DNA from: Pseudovibrio exalbescens DSM 16456
Lineage (GTDB): Bacteria; Pseudomonadota; Alphaproteobacteria; Rhizobiales; Stappiaceae
Length of the DNA: 64,000 bases
Reading direction: 5' to 3'
Assembly: GCF_000422785.1 (NCBI RefSeq)
Contig: NZ_KE383920.1
Span: 62,001-126,000 of the forward strand
The notes under the pieces are model-generated. The model worked only from the letters and a program-made list of their open reading frames with translations, searched no databases and had not been told where the DNA came from. The translations under genes and the position numbers were made by a program. The stretch's first letter is position 1. Every line of letters starts with the position of its first letter. Below, one piece after another: positions 52,908-61,699 of this stretch.

Positions 52908-53981
52908 ATGAAAACCTCTCGTAAAATAGCTGCTTCCGCTCTTGTCTTGGCAATGGCTGGAACCACCTTGAGCCCGGCATTTGCCTTCCCCGCCGGCGGA
53001 CCCGGTATGGGCATGAATGGCGGCGCACGCGGTGCAGGACCCATGCAAATGTTCGACCGGTTTGACGGTAATGGCGATGGCACGATCACCCGCGACGAAA
53101 TGACAACAGCCATACAGGAGCAAATCGAAGCCGCTGATACTACAGGGTCTGGCGATCTGACGCTGGATGAGTGGAAAGTGGCGTTTGCCGACCGGGCGCA
53201 GTATCCGCAGGTGCGCATGTTCCAGCGTTTTGATGCCAATGGTGATGGTCAGATCACCAAGGACGAGTTTCTAGCCGCCGCAGACCGCATGTCTCAGCGC
53301 CGTGGCCCTTCTGGTCCACGTGCCGATCGTTGGGATGACGATGACGACCGCCGTGGTCAACGCGCTGGCCGCTGGGATGACGATGATGACCGCCGGGGTC
53401 AACGCGCTGGCCGCTGGGATAACGATGACGACCGTCGGGGTCAACGTGCAGGTCGGTGGTCAGATGATGACGATTGTTATCCGCGCCGTGGCCATGGCAT
53501 GAAGGGACATCATTCCCGAATGGGTCATGGTCCTCGGGCCGGGTTCGGCGGACAGATGTTTGCCAATATTGATACAAATGGCGACCGTCAACTCTCCGCT
53601 GCTGAACTGGGCGCGTATGCCGATACCATCTTCGCTGATGGGCCAATCGATCTCGACGGTTTCAAGGCAGTTTGGGCCAAGTGGTCAGAGCCGATGATGG
53701 TGCGTTCCTTCCAGCGTATGGACGCAAACGGAGACCTCAAGGTAACCGCAGAGGAAATGTCTCAGCGCGCAACCTGGATGTTTGATCGCATGGATCGCGA
53801 TGGTGATGGAGCCATCAACAAGGCCGATCTTGGAAAGATGATGCAGCAGCGCCGTGATTGGGATGGCAAGCGCGGTGGTTGGGGATCTGATGATGGTCGC
53901 CGTGGTCCGGGCGGTGGTCAAGGTCCACGCGATGGCAGTGGTACTGGCCCGCGCAACGGCAATGGTCCCAACAACAACTAG
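52908..53981 (+). CDS. Secreted EF-hand protein with an Asp-rich tandem repeat
   Basis: A 357-residue exported protein from the ATG at 52908 (AAAGGAG upstream); an earlier in-frame start is unlikely because it precedes the signal peptide (about 1-26, ending AFA). It has six EF-hand loops: D53-E64, D77-E88, D109-E120, D222-E233 (Arg at the Gly position), D272-E283 and D296-D307. Between loops 3 and 4 lie three copies plus part of a fourth of a 14-residue repeat, RWDDDDDRRGQRAG (about 141-189). The C-terminus is Gly/Asn/Arg-rich. Likely a calcium-binding periplasmic or surface protein; no enzyme domain is visible. Confidence 0.88.
   Translation: MKTSRKIAASALVLAMAGTTLSPAFAFPAGGPGMGMNGGARGAGPMQMFDRFDGNGDGTITRDEMTTAIQEQIEAADTTGSGDLTLDEWKVAFADRAQYPQVRMFQRFDANGDGQITKDEFLAAADRMSQRRGPSGPRADRWDDDDDRRGQRAGRWDDDDDRRGQRAGRWDNDDDRRGQRAGRWSDDDDCYPRRGHGMKGHHSRMGHGPRAGFGGQMFANIDTNGDRQLSAAELGAYADTIFADGPIDLDGFKAVWAKWSEPMMVRSFQRMDANGDLKVTAEEMSQRATWMFDRMDRDGDGAINKADLGKMMQQRRDWDGKRGGWGSDDGRRGPGGGQGPRDGSGTGPRNGNGPNNN
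53328..53474 (+). repeat. 42-bp tandem repeat inside the EF-hand gene
   Basis: Three and a half copies of a 42-bp unit encode RWDDDDDRRGQRAG, with only a few base changes between copies (GAT/GAC, one Asp to Asn). Being in frame and near-identical, it is a likely site of copy-number variation. Confidence 0.85.
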
Positions 53982-54010
53982 GACTGCCGAAAACGGATTT
54001 CTCCTAGAAA

Positions 54011-54035
54011 ATGGGCGGCTCAGTGAGCCGCCCAT
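54011..54035. terminator. Bidirectional hairpin between the EF-hand and SulP genes
   Basis: ATGGGCGGCTCA and TGAGCCGCCCAT are perfect 12-bp arms around one base, so the usable stem is about 10 bp with a 5-base loop. On the minus strand it is followed by TTTC, on the plus strand by TCGAGTTTC. It lies between two convergent genes. Confidence 0.7.
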
Positions 54036-54054
54036 TCGAGTTTCAAGAGGATAC

Positions 54055-55656
54055 TCAGGCCTTCTGCGGCTCTGGTTCCACCGGTTCACCATCGAAGGTA
54101 TGGTCGTAGTCCACTGCGATGCCGTATTTCGGATCTTCCAGTACGGAGATTTCAACCATGTTGCCCGCCTTTTTCAGCAGCTTCTTGCAGTCCGGTGACA
54201 AGTGGCGCAGGTGTAGTGTCTTGCCCTGCTGGATGTAGCGGCTTGCCATGTTGTCGATGGCCTGCAGTCCGGAATGATCCACGACGCGGGAGTTGATGAA
54301 GTCCACAATCACATCATCCGGGTCTGTTTCCGGGGAGAAGATCTCCTGAAAGCCGGTAGCAGAGCCAAAGAACAGCGGGCCTTCGAGCACGTAGACCTTT
54401 TGGCCGTCTTCGTTGATAGACGTGCGGGCGTTGATGCGCTTGGAGGCGTTCCACGCATAGGCAAGCGCGGAGATGATGACGCCCACGACAACTGCCACGG
54501 CAAGGTCTTCCAAAACGGTCACGCCGGTCACCATGGCGATGACGATTGCATCTGTCCGCGGAATTTTGGTCATGATCTTGAAGGTGTTCCACGCAAATGT
54601 GCCCACCACCACCATGAACATCACGCCTACGAGCGCTGCCATTGGGATCTGTTCGATCAGCGGTGAGGCGAACAGAATGAACACCAGCAGAAACAGGGCA
54701 GCGGTAATCCCGGCAATGCGAGTCCGTGCACCGGATTTCACGTTGATCATGGACTGGCCGATCATGGCACAGCCCCCCATGCCACCGAAGAAACCGGTCA
54801 CCACGTTTGCAGCGCCCTGAGCCACACACTCCTTGGACGCGCCGCCCTTTGTGTTGGTCATTTCTGCTACAAGGTTCAGCGTCAAAAGGCTTTCAATCAA
54901 CCCGATCGCCGCCAGAATGAGCGCGTACGGGAAGATGATCTGCAAGGTCTCGAGGTCTAGCGGTACCATTGGAATATGGAACTGGGGCAGACCGCCCGCG
55001 ATGGAGGCCATGTCACCAACAGCACGCACGTCCAGACCCAGACCAATCACCAGGACAGACACCACAACAATACCGGCCAACGGGGCAGGAATGGCAGAGG
55101 TGACCTTCGGTGTGACCCATATGACGAACATGGTCAGAGCAATCAGGCCCAGCATCAGATAGAGCTGCATGCCCTCCATCCAGACCATGTTACCGCCAGG
55201 AGCTTCCACTTGGAACTGCTCGAACTGAGCCAGAAAAATCACGATGGCAAGACCATTGACGAAGCCGAGCATGACCGGATGCGGCACCATGCGCATGAAT
55301 TTACCCCAGCGCAGCAGGCCAAAGATGATCTGCAAGATGCCCATCAGCACCACGGTTGCAAACAGGTATTCCACTCCGTGCTGGGTGACCAACGATACCA
55401 TGACAACGGCCAGAGCGCCGGTCGCGCCGGAGATCATGCCCGGTCGTCCGCCAAATACGGCGGTAATTATCCCCACGATGAAGGCGGCATATAGCCCCAC
55501 AAGTGGATGCACCTGAGCGACAAAGGCAAAGGCAACGGCCTCTGGAACCAAAGCGAGAGCAACGGTAAGGCCGGCGAGAATTTCGGTTTTGTACAAGTTC
55601 AGCCAACTGCCACGTTTTCCGGGCGCAAGAACTTCTGAGGACGAGTGCAAATGCAC
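54055..55656 (-). CDS. SulP-family anion transporter with a STAS domain
   Basis: A 533-residue protein with 10-14 helices and the SulP motif region (YKTEILAGLTVALALVPEAVAFAFVA), FGGRPGMISGATGALAVVMV, and GGMGGCAMIGQSMINVKSGARTR. A C-terminal STAS domain (about 430-520) has IVDFINSRVVDHSGLQAIDNM. SulP proteins move sulfate, bicarbonate (BicA) or other anions, often with Na+. The sequence looks close to the BicA-like branch, but substrate cannot be fixed. It is convergent with the EF-hand gene. Confidence 0.9.
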   Translation of the reverse strand: MHLHSSSEVLAPGKRGSWLNLYKTEILAGLTVALALVPEAVAFAFVAQVHPLVGLYAAFIVGIITAVFGGRPGMISGATGALAVVMVSLVTQHGVEYLFATVVLMGILQIIFGLLRWGKFMRMVPHPVMLGFVNGLAIVIFLAQFEQFQVEAPGGNMVWMEGMQLYLMLGLIALTMFVIWVTPKVTSAIPAPLAGIVVVSVLVIGLGLDVRAVGDMASIAGGLPQFHIPMVPLDLETLQIIFPYALILAAIGLIESLLTLNLVAEMTNTKGGASKECVAQGAANVVTGFFGGMGGCAMIGQSMINVKSGARTRIAGITAALFLLVFILFASPLIEQIPMAALVGVMFMVVVGTFAWNTFKIMTKIPRTDAIVIAMVTGVTVLEDLAVAVVVGVIISALAYAWNASKRINARTSINEDGQKVYVLEGPLFFGSATGFQEIFSPETDPDDVIVDFINSRVVDHSGLQAIDNMASRYIQQGKTLHLRHLSPDCKKLLKKAGNMVEISVLEDPKYGIAVDYDHTFDGEPVEPEPQKA

Positions 55657-56024
55657 CTCCTTATCAAATTGGTTTCAGTTGTCGATTTGGGAGCGACGAT
55701 CAAGCCGGCGTACGTCTGCCTTAAACTCGGCACGCGATCAAGTATATAAATTTGGAATGACTATAAATCATGCACCCATTGCTAGGAACAGGCAGAAAGC
55801 ATACCTAGTATGCAGAAATGTGACTGCTGTATTCACCGTTATGACATTGTTCAATAGTTCAACTTGCGCCAACAGTCGAAAAATGATCCCTAGCGGCAAC
55901 CGGAGGGCGGACCTATAGCACAGGCTCGCATGAAACAAAAGCCATCGCGCAGTTAGGCAGCCTTGGGCTCGGCGCAAGGCCAGGCACCAATGAGGCGCGC
56001 GGAAAAACGGCAAGGGGAGGGCAC
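55657..56024. other. 368-bp divergent region between SulP and aminotransferase genes
   Basis: No gene is supported; a 109-codon open frame here has no ribosome binding site or recognisable product. It is AT-rich around 55740-55880. GCATAC-CTA-GTATGC (55799-55813) is a small perfect palindrome, and GTTCAA is directly repeated near 55853. Both are possible operators for the flanking promoters. Confidence 0.4.
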
Positions 56025-57221
56025 ATGAAACCGACAAATCCGGTATTTACGGGAGTGGAGACCACCATTTTCGAGCGCATGTCCCGGCTTGCCAAGGATC
56101 ACGACGCGGTCAATCTGGGGCAGGGCTTCCCAGATGTCGATGGTCCGGCGGATCTGGTGGAAGCTGCAGCGCAGGCCCTGCGCACGGGTCAGAACCAGTA
56201 TCCCCCCATGTTGGGACTGCCGGAACTGCGCAAGGCCGTCGCTGACACCAACAAGCGATTTTATGATTTAGATGTGGATTGGCAGCGCGAGGTCATGGTT
56301 ACCTCGGGCGCGACCGAGGCTCTGGCGGATTCCATTCTCGCGCTGATCGAGCCGGGAGATGAGGTCATCCTCATTGAACCCTTGTACGATTGCTATCTGC
56401 CCATGGTCCAGCGGGCCGGCGGTGTGGTTGTATCCGTACGCCTCACGCCGCCGAACTGGAAGCTGGATGTGGCGGCTTTGGCGCGCGCGTTCACCGAGAA
56501 TACCAAGGCGGTTCTGATCAATAATCCCATGAACCCGTGCGCCAAGGTGTTCAGCGATGGCGAACTGAGCGAAATTGCCCGGCTGTGCGTGGAGAACGAC
56601 TGCTACGCCATTTGCGATGAGGTCTATGAACATCTGGTGTTCGAAGGTCATCAGCACCGGCCACTGATGAGCTACGAGGGTATGCGGGATCGGTGCGTGC
56701 GCATCGGGTCGGCGGGCAAAACGTTTTCTTTCACGGGCTGGAAGGTGGGCTACATTACCGCCAGCGCCAATTTGCTGGAGCCAATTGCCAAGGCGCATCA
56801 GTTTGTCACTTTCACCACGCCGCCCAACTTGCAACAGGCCGTCGCCACTGGGCTGGCCAAGGACGACGCCTATTATGCGGGCCTTGCGCAGGATTTGCAG
56901 AAAAAGCGAGATCGGATTGCCGGCGACCTGGCCTCGCTTGGGTTTCGTGTGTTGCCCTGTGACGGCACCTATTTCGTGACCGTGGATGCAAGTCCGTTGG
57001 GGCTGGAAGGCAGCGATCAGGATATATGCCTGCGTATGGTTCAGGAAGCGGGCGTGGCGGCGGTGCCGGTTTCGGCATTTTATGTGGCTGAAGCACCCAC
57101 GAACTGCATCCGGTTTTGTTTTTGCAAACAGGATGCGGTATTGACGGAGGCAATAGCCCGTTTGTCCGCGTGGCTTGAGGGCCTGAAAGGGGTGGATCGC
57201 GACGCTGCCAGCGCCGGGTGA
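56025..57221 (+). CDS. PLP-dependent class I/II aminotransferase
   Basis: A 398-residue fold-type I aminotransferase: NLGQGFPDVDGP at 30-41, MVTSGATEALADS, INNPMNPCAKVF, DEVYEHLVF (D198/Y201) and the PLP lysine K232 in SAGKTFSFTGWKVGY. The NLGQGFPD start and overall form resemble the methionine/kynurenine aminotransferase (YbdL/KAT) group. Amino donor not determined. It is followed after 42 bp by an asparaginase gene, suggesting a small amino-acid catabolic unit. Confidence 0.92.
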   Translation: MKPTNPVFTGVETTIFERMSRLAKDHDAVNLGQGFPDVDGPADLVEAAAQALRTGQNQYPPMLGLPELRKAVADTNKRFYDLDVDWQREVMVTSGATEALADSILALIEPGDEVILIEPLYDCYLPMVQRAGGVVVSVRLTPPNWKLDVAALARAFTENTKAVLINNPMNPCAKVFSDGELSEIARLCVENDCYAICDEVYEHLVFEGHQHRPLMSYEGMRDRCVRIGSAGKTFSFTGWKVGYITASANLLEPIAKAHQFVTFTTPPNLQQAVATGLAKDDAYYAGLAQDLQKKRDRIAGDLASLGFRVLPCDGTYFVTVDASPLGLEGSDQDICLRMVQEAGVAAVPVSAFYVAEAPTNCIRFCFCKQDAVLTEAIARLSAWLEGLKGVDRDAASAG

Positions 57222-57263
57222 TCCCTCGTATTTTGATCGCCAACGCTGAAGGTAAACTGCTTC

Positions 57264-58286
57264 ATGGATAATCCGGTATTGGTCGAAGTCACCCGTGGTG
57301 GTCTCGTTGAGAGCCGGCACCGGGGTTCTCTTGCCATTGTGGATGCGAACGGAAAGCTCGTGTTCGGTGTTGGCGATGTGACCCAAGGCGTCTTTCCCCG
57401 GTCAGCCATCAAGGCCTTGCAGGCTCTTCCTTTGGTGGAATCCGGTGCAGCCGAAGCGCTGGATTACGATGAGGCCGAACTGGCTCTGGCCTGCGCCTCT
57501 CATAATGGCGAAGCGGTTCATGCCAATACGGCGCGCGTCATGCTTATGAAGGCGGGCCTGTCTGAAGAAGCGCTTCTGTGCGGCCCGCAATGGCCGCGCC
57601 ACATGGACGATGCGGCCGATCTCATTCTTCATGAGGAAGGGCCGTGTGCTCTGCACAACAATTGCTCGGGCAAACACGCCGGCTTTCTGGGTTTGGCCCG
57701 CACGCTTGGCCTGTCCACAAACAACTACATTGACTACGATCACCCCGTGCAGCAGGAAATTCGTGCTGTGCTGGAAGGCATGACCGGGCAGATCATCGGA
57801 CATGACGTTTGTGGAACAGATGGCTGTTCCATCCCCACCTACGCTCTGCAACTGGACAAGACCGCGCTTGCTTTTGCCCGGTTTGCGACCGGTGAGGGAT
57901 TGGAACCTGTCCGTGCCAAGGCGGCTGAAACCCTTTACGAGGCTTGCGTCAACGCGCCCTACATGGTGGCGGGCAAGCAGCGCTTCTGCTCGGACGTCAT
58001 GGAGGCGTTCGAAGGGCGCGTGTTCGTGAAGACAGGGGCCGAGGGCGTGTTCTGTGCCGCACTGCCGGAGCTTGGCTATGGCATTGCCCTGAAATGTGAT
58101 GATGGTGCCACCCGTGGGGCGGAGGTCATCATGGCCGGTGTCATCAATCAGCTGCTGGAAACCAACAAGCAGGAGGAAAAGGCTCTGGAGCCCTATCTGC
58201 ACCAGCGCCTCCTGAACCGCCGGGACATTCATGTGGGTGATGTCAGGCCCGTGTCGGATTTCGCAGCGCTGTTGCGCGGCAGTTAA
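57264..58286 (+). CDS. Rhizobium-type L-asparaginase (ReAV/AnsA family)
   Basis: A 340-residue asparaginase of the class unrelated to E. coli AnsA/AnsB. The catalytic pair appears as PRSAIK (S47, K50). The second conserved cluster is HNNCSGKHAG (C134, K137), and C188 lies in GTDGCSIP; these match the Ser48/Lys51/Cys135/Lys138/Cys189 set of the Rhizobium etli enzyme, shifted by one. It hydrolyses asparagine to aspartate and ammonia in the cytoplasm. Its stop overlaps the convergent TAT-exported gene by 4 bp. Confidence 0.92.
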   Translation: MDNPVLVEVTRGGLVESRHRGSLAIVDANGKLVFGVGDVTQGVFPRSAIKALQALPLVESGAAEALDYDEAELALACASHNGEAVHANTARVMLMKAGLSEEALLCGPQWPRHMDDAADLILHEEGPCALHNNCSGKHAGFLGLARTLGLSTNNYIDYDHPVQQEIRAVLEGMTGQIIGHDVCGTDGCSIPTYALQLDKTALAFARFATGEGLEPVRAKAAETLYEACVNAPYMVAGKQRFCSDVMEAFEGRVFVKTGAEGVFCAALPELGYGIALKCDDGATRGAEVIMAGVINQLLETNKQEEKALEPYLHQRLLNRRDIHVGDVRPVSDFAALLRGS

Positions 58287-59710
58287 ATCGGCACCGCTGG
58301 CGCGTTGATCCGCTGATTGTCTCGAAGGGTAAGGCGCGGCCATTGCTCTGCGCCGCTCTCGGTCAGGTCGCCGCTCACTGGCGTTGCCCATTTGTGAGCA
58401 ACAATTGCGCCATCCTTGGTGTTTTCAAACAGGTTCTGCGTGATCATGGCCGTTCCTGCGCCCTGCGCGACGCTGACCGCCATGCCGATGGGCGTTTGAC
58501 GGATCACATTTTGAGAGGCAATCACATTGCGCAGGTAGGGTCCCCAACCCACGACCATTCCAATGGTTTCGGCGTTTTCAATCACGTTGCCGGTCACGCT
58601 GGTGTCTGCCTCTGCCTGAATGCCAATGCCAAAGGCCAGGCCCTCCGGGGCATAAGGGGCCTTGTTGACCAGATTGCGAATGATATTGCCGGAACAAACC
58701 GACAGCCGCCCGCCGTGATCCATGTTGGTGATGGAAATGCCGACAGCTGCTCCATCCACGATGTTGCCCGTAATCAACGCACCTTCAAAGGCGAACTCGG
58801 AAAAAATCGCCACTTCTCCGGAGCGCAGGCATGTATTGCCTCGGATTTGCAGGTTGGATGCGGAGTTGCCGCGAATGGCGGTAAATGCACAGTCACTGAT
58901 GCTGTTATCCGCCACAATCACATTGTCGGCCTTAAACACATTCACGCCGTTGCCGTTCTGGCCCGTGCCCCCATCGCGCGCGGCAATCCGCTCAATTCGA
59001 TTGCCGCGAATATGGGTGCCGTCCGCTCCCTTTGACCAGCGATGCACGAGAATGCCGCCGTTAGCGCAGTCATGAACCGCGTTGTTGAGGATGGTGAGAC
59101 CTGAGGCGTTCATTGACATCAATCCTGCGTCTGCGGCGCCGGACAAGGTGCAGCCACTTACAGTGCCGCCACAGGCCTCCAATGCCACGGCACTGGCGGT
59201 GCTGCCACGCACAGTCAGCCCGCGCAGGGTCAGGTCTGTCACCTGTGTCAAATCAAGAAGCCCGCGAAACTGTTCGGAAATGGGACGCTTGCCACCGTCC
59301 AGTTCCAGGTCCTGCAATTGCACATGGCGTGCATCACGCGCCACGATCAGGGTTTCATCTCCCGTAAACACCAGCCGCGTGCGTCCCGGCACGCCCACCA
59401 GGCAGCAGCCTGAGGGCAGTGTCAGCCTCCCAACTTTGTACGTGCCAGCGGGCAAGAACAGCACTTTGCCCTCGCGTGCGGTTCGCTCAAGCGCCTGCTG
59501 CAGTGCACCTGTCTGATCCCGCGTCTTGTGTGGGCGAACGCTATGTGTGGAGGCATTCAGTGTTCCGCGCAGGTCCGCAAGTTGAAAACTTGGCGCGGGC
59601 TGGGCCAAGGCGTTGGATGTGGCAAGACTGGCCACGCCCGCCGCGCCAAAGCGTAAAAAACCGCGTCTGGAAATGGTTTTTGAACCAAGGGATTTGGAAG
59701 AAAACGACAT
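58283..59710 (-). CDS. TAT-exported right-handed beta-helix protein (TIGR03808-like)
   Basis: A 475-residue protein from the ATG at 59710; an in-frame start at 59746 adds 12 residues before the signal. The twin-arginine signal is SRRGFLRFGAAG with R15-R16. A pectate-lyase-type domain (AGTYKVGRLTLPSGCCLVGV) precedes many parallel beta-helix repeats of the form N-x-I/V-x-x-N/C (about 125-440). This layout fits the TIGR03808 repetitive TAT proteins of Rhizobiales. It may bind or cleave a polysaccharide; no catalytic residues can be named. Confidence 0.85.
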   Translation of the reverse strand: MSFSSKSLGSKTISRRGFLRFGAAGVASLATSNALAQPAPSFQLADLRGTLNASTHSVRPHKTRDQTGALQQALERTAREGKVLFLPAGTYKVGRLTLPSGCCLVGVPGRTRLVFTGDETLIVARDARHVQLQDLELDGGKRPISEQFRGLLDLTQVTDLTLRGLTVRGSTASAVALEACGGTVSGCTLSGAADAGLMSMNASGLTILNNAVHDCANGGILVHRWSKGADGTHIRGNRIERIAARDGGTGQNGNGVNVFKADNVIVADNSISDCAFTAIRGNSASNLQIRGNTCLRSGEVAIFSEFAFEGALITGNIVDGAAVGISITNMDHGGRLSVCSGNIIRNLVNKAPYAPEGLAFGIGIQAEADTSVTGNVIENAETIGMVVGWGPYLRNVIASQNVIRQTPIGMAVSVAQGAGTAMITQNLFENTKDGAIVAHKWATPVSGDLTESGAEQWPRLTLRDNQRINAPAVPI

Positions 59711-59896
59711 GAAAAACGCCCCAAAAGAACTATCGAAGACTACCAATCAAGATCCATGCCGAACTATCTGTGCCATTTCAGGTCATGAGAGAGGAGGGGT
59801 GACATAGGAGGTGTTTTCTTTTTCTTATCCGCTCACGGCTGGACATCATACGCATTTTCACTTATCACGCGTGTGAACAAAAGAGGACCTCTCCAA

Positions 59897-60871
59897 ATGG
59901 CCGCCGTCTCTCCCATCCTGCTGGCTCTGTTCAGCTGGTCCATTCTGCTGGTCGTCTCCCGCGCCATTCTTGTCGAAACCGGCCTTGATCCATGGCTTTT
60001 CACATTCCTGCAAATGATGGCGGGCGGTCTCATTCTCATGGTTCTTGGTGGGTGGCGGCAGATCGGGCTGTCTGCGCTGAAAGACCCTTTCACTTGGGGC
60101 TTTGGCGTGCTGCGTGTTTTGACAGCCGCTTTTTTTACGGCAGCTCTCGTTCACACCACGGCCGCAAACGCCAGCTTTGTCGGCATCATCGTGGTCCCCC
60201 TTTCCATGGCAGTGTTGTTTGCTTGCGGGTTCCGTCAGCCGACCCTGCGCGAATTGCCGGGGCAGCTCATCGTTCTCGCAGGTCTTTGGGTCGTGGTCAT
60301 CGGGCTGGAGGGCGGGTTCACCAATCCTGCGCTGGTTTACATGGTGCTTTCAGAGATTTGTGTGGTCCTTGCAACCTTGATCTCTGAACTTCATCCCATG
60401 AACCAGACCGAAGACACGCGTCAGCGCGCCGGGCTGACCGGCGTCATGCTGTTTGCTGCGTCCATCTGCATGCTTGGTGGAGCCATTGCTCTGTCGCTCA
60501 TTGGGGCCGCGCTGCCAACTCTTGCAAAGGCGCTGCCAGCCGCACCAGAGTGGATCGGTACGCCCTCCTTGCTGCTGGATCCAACGCTCTGGATCGCCGC
60601 CATCCTGGTCGGCGCGCTGTTGCGCGGAACCTCCCAGTTCCTGTCCTTGCGCGCAGTCTATCGGGTGGGCACCGAAAACTATCTGGCGGGCATTGCAGCC
60701 CTGCCGTTCATGTCGCTTGGCCTTGAGTTCCTGTTCTTTCAGTTGGGGCTCATCGATAGGTTCGTGTTTGCATGGCAGACGGTCCTCGGCGGTATCATCA
60801 TGACAAGCGGATCCCTCTTGGTGCTTTTTTCTCGTCGGCACACGGCCATGAGTATCGCGCGCGCCCGTTAA
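59897..60871 (+). CDS. EamA/DMT-family transporter
   Basis: A 324-residue ten-helix permease. The EamA pattern is seen in PILLALFSWSILLVVSRAIL and VHTTAANASFVGIIVVPLSM, with a longer than usual middle loop (HPMNQTEDTRQRAG). The ATG at 59897 has AGAGGA about 10 bases upstream and is preferred to the GTG at 59873. Substrate unknown. It ends just before the intergenic repeat cluster and is divergent from the TAT-exported gene. Confidence 0.83.
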   Translation: MAAVSPILLALFSWSILLVVSRAILVETGLDPWLFTFLQMMAGGLILMVLGGWRQIGLSALKDPFTWGFGVLRVLTAAFFTAALVHTTAANASFVGIIVVPLSMAVLFACGFRQPTLRELPGQLIVLAGLWVVVIGLEGGFTNPALVYMVLSEICVVLATLISELHPMNQTEDTRQRAGLTGVMLFAASICMLGGAIALSLIGAALPTLAKALPAAPEWIGTPSLLLDPTLWIAAILVGALLRGTSQFLSLRAVYRVGTENYLAGIAALPFMSLGLEFLFFQLGLIDRFVFAWQTVLGGIIMTSGSLLVLFSRRHTAMSIARAR

Positions 60872-60906
60872 TGGTGCGGTCGTAAGGCCCTTACAACACA
60901 CTCCCC

Positions 60907-61002
60907 CGTCATTCCGGCCTCCGAGCCGGGGTCCAGTAAGGCGGCAGCCGCATCCTCCGTGCCATGTTGCTCTGGATGCCGGATCAGGTTCGGCATGACA
61001 TC
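60907..61002. repeat. 96-bp intergenic repeat, copy 1
   Basis: Begins CGTCATTCCGGCC and ends CCGG/TTCGGCATGACATC, with inverted ends (GTCAT...ATGAC). Internal hairpins are CCGGC-CTCCGA-GCCGG near the left end and ATGCCGGA-TCAGG-TTCGGCAT near the right. It differs from copy 4 at 4 of 96 positions. Confidence 0.88.
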
Positions 61003-61086
61003 CGATGGTTGGGCGAGATGCCGGAGGTAGTAAAGCCACGTTTCATCCAAGGTGAATGAGACCAAAAACCTCACAGCACACTCCAC

Positions 61087-61182
61087 CGTCACCCCGGCCT
61101 TTGAGCCGGGGTCCAGTAAGGCGGCAGCCGCATTCTCCGTGCCATGCTGTTCTGAATGCCGGATCAGGTCCGGCATGACATC
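61087..61182. repeat. 96-bp intergenic repeat, copy 2
   Basis: Same unit, with CACCCCGGCCTTTGAGCCGGGG in place of the ATTCC form, making an 8-bp fully paired left hairpin, and ATGCCGGA-TCAGG-TCCGGCAT on the right. It is flanked on both sides by spacer blocks that recur around copy 3. Confidence 0.88.
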
Positions 61183-61184
61183 CG

Positions 61185-61255
61185 GTGCGAGGTGTTGGCA
61201 CTCGCTCTTCCAGTGCTGGATCCCGGATCTGCGCTGCGCTGGTCCGGGATGACAT
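61185..61255. repeat. Secondary repeat C, copy 1
   Basis: About 71 bp running from GTGCGAGGTGTTGGCACTCG to GTCCGGGATGACAT, nearly identical to 61438-61508. It carries its own hairpin, ATCCCGGA...TCCGGGAT. Confidence 0.85.
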
Positions 61256-61340
61256 TCGATGGTTGGGCGAGAGGCCAGAGGTTGCAAAGCCACATTTTAT
61301 TCAAGGTGAGTGAGACCAAAAAACCTCACAACACACTCCC

Positions 61341-61436
61341 CGTCACCCCGGCCTCCGAGCCGGGGTCCAGTAAGGCGGCAGCCGCATTCTCCGTGCCATG
61401 CTGCTCTGGATGCCGGATCCAGCCCGGCATGACATC
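61341..61436. repeat. 96-bp intergenic repeat, copy 3
   Basis: Same unit as copies 1, 2 and 4, with a changed right hairpin (GGATCCAGCCCGG). The preceding spacer (61256-61340) is a near copy of the spacer after copy 1 (61003-61086), showing that whole blocks were duplicated together. Confidence 0.88.
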
Positions 61437-61437
61437 G

Positions 61438-61508
61438 GTGCGAGGTGTTGGCACTCGCTCTTCCAGTGCTGGATCCCGGATCTGCGCTGCGCTGGTCCGG
61501 GATGACAT
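61438..61508. repeat. Secondary repeat C, copy 2
   Basis: Second, nearly identical copy of the block at 61185-61255, again directly after a 96-bp unit. Confidence 0.85.
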
Positions 61509-61596
61509 CCGCGATGATCCGGTGTGGCGGTATCGTCGCGAAGCATTTTCACGCGGTCACAAGTGAGGCCCAGAGACCTATCGTCCATCCCACTTC

Positions 61597-61692
61597 CGTC
61601 ATTCCGGCCTCCGAGCCGGGGTCCAGTAAGGCGGCAGCCGCATTCTCCGTGCCATGCTGCTCTGGATGCCGGATCAAGTCCGGCATGACATC
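61597..61692. repeat. 96-bp intergenic repeat, copy 4
   Basis: Closest to copy 1 (same ATTCCGG left end). It ends 8 bp before the meaB stop codon, so its hairpins would lie right at the 3' end of the meaB message and could act as a terminator or stability element. Confidence 0.88.
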
Positions 61693-61699
61693 TTCCGCT

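Larger units (their letters stand above)
60872..61699. other. 828-bp noncoding gap filled by intergenic repeats
   Basis: No gene is supported; open frames on both strands here only reflect the repeat sequence and share the same translated words. The region is a mosaic A-B-A-C-B-A-C-D-A of 96-bp units (A) and three kinds of spacer, between an EamA gene and meaB. Confidence 0.8.

Noticed and set aside
53328-53474. Regular repeat resembling a small CRISPR array
   Set aside because: The repeats are directly contiguous, in frame and coding (14-residue units), with no spacers and no cas genes nearby.
56268-58391. Long antisense frames over the aminotransferase (372 codons) and asparaginase (329 codons)
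   Set aside because: Both sense genes carry all catalytic motifs; the antisense products are rich in His/Arg/Gln with no recognisable domain.
60907-61692. CRISPR or tandem satellite in the EamA-meaB gap
   Set aside because: Units are 96 bp, spacers are long and themselves duplicated, and the units have hairpin structure; this fits dispersed intergenic repeats.
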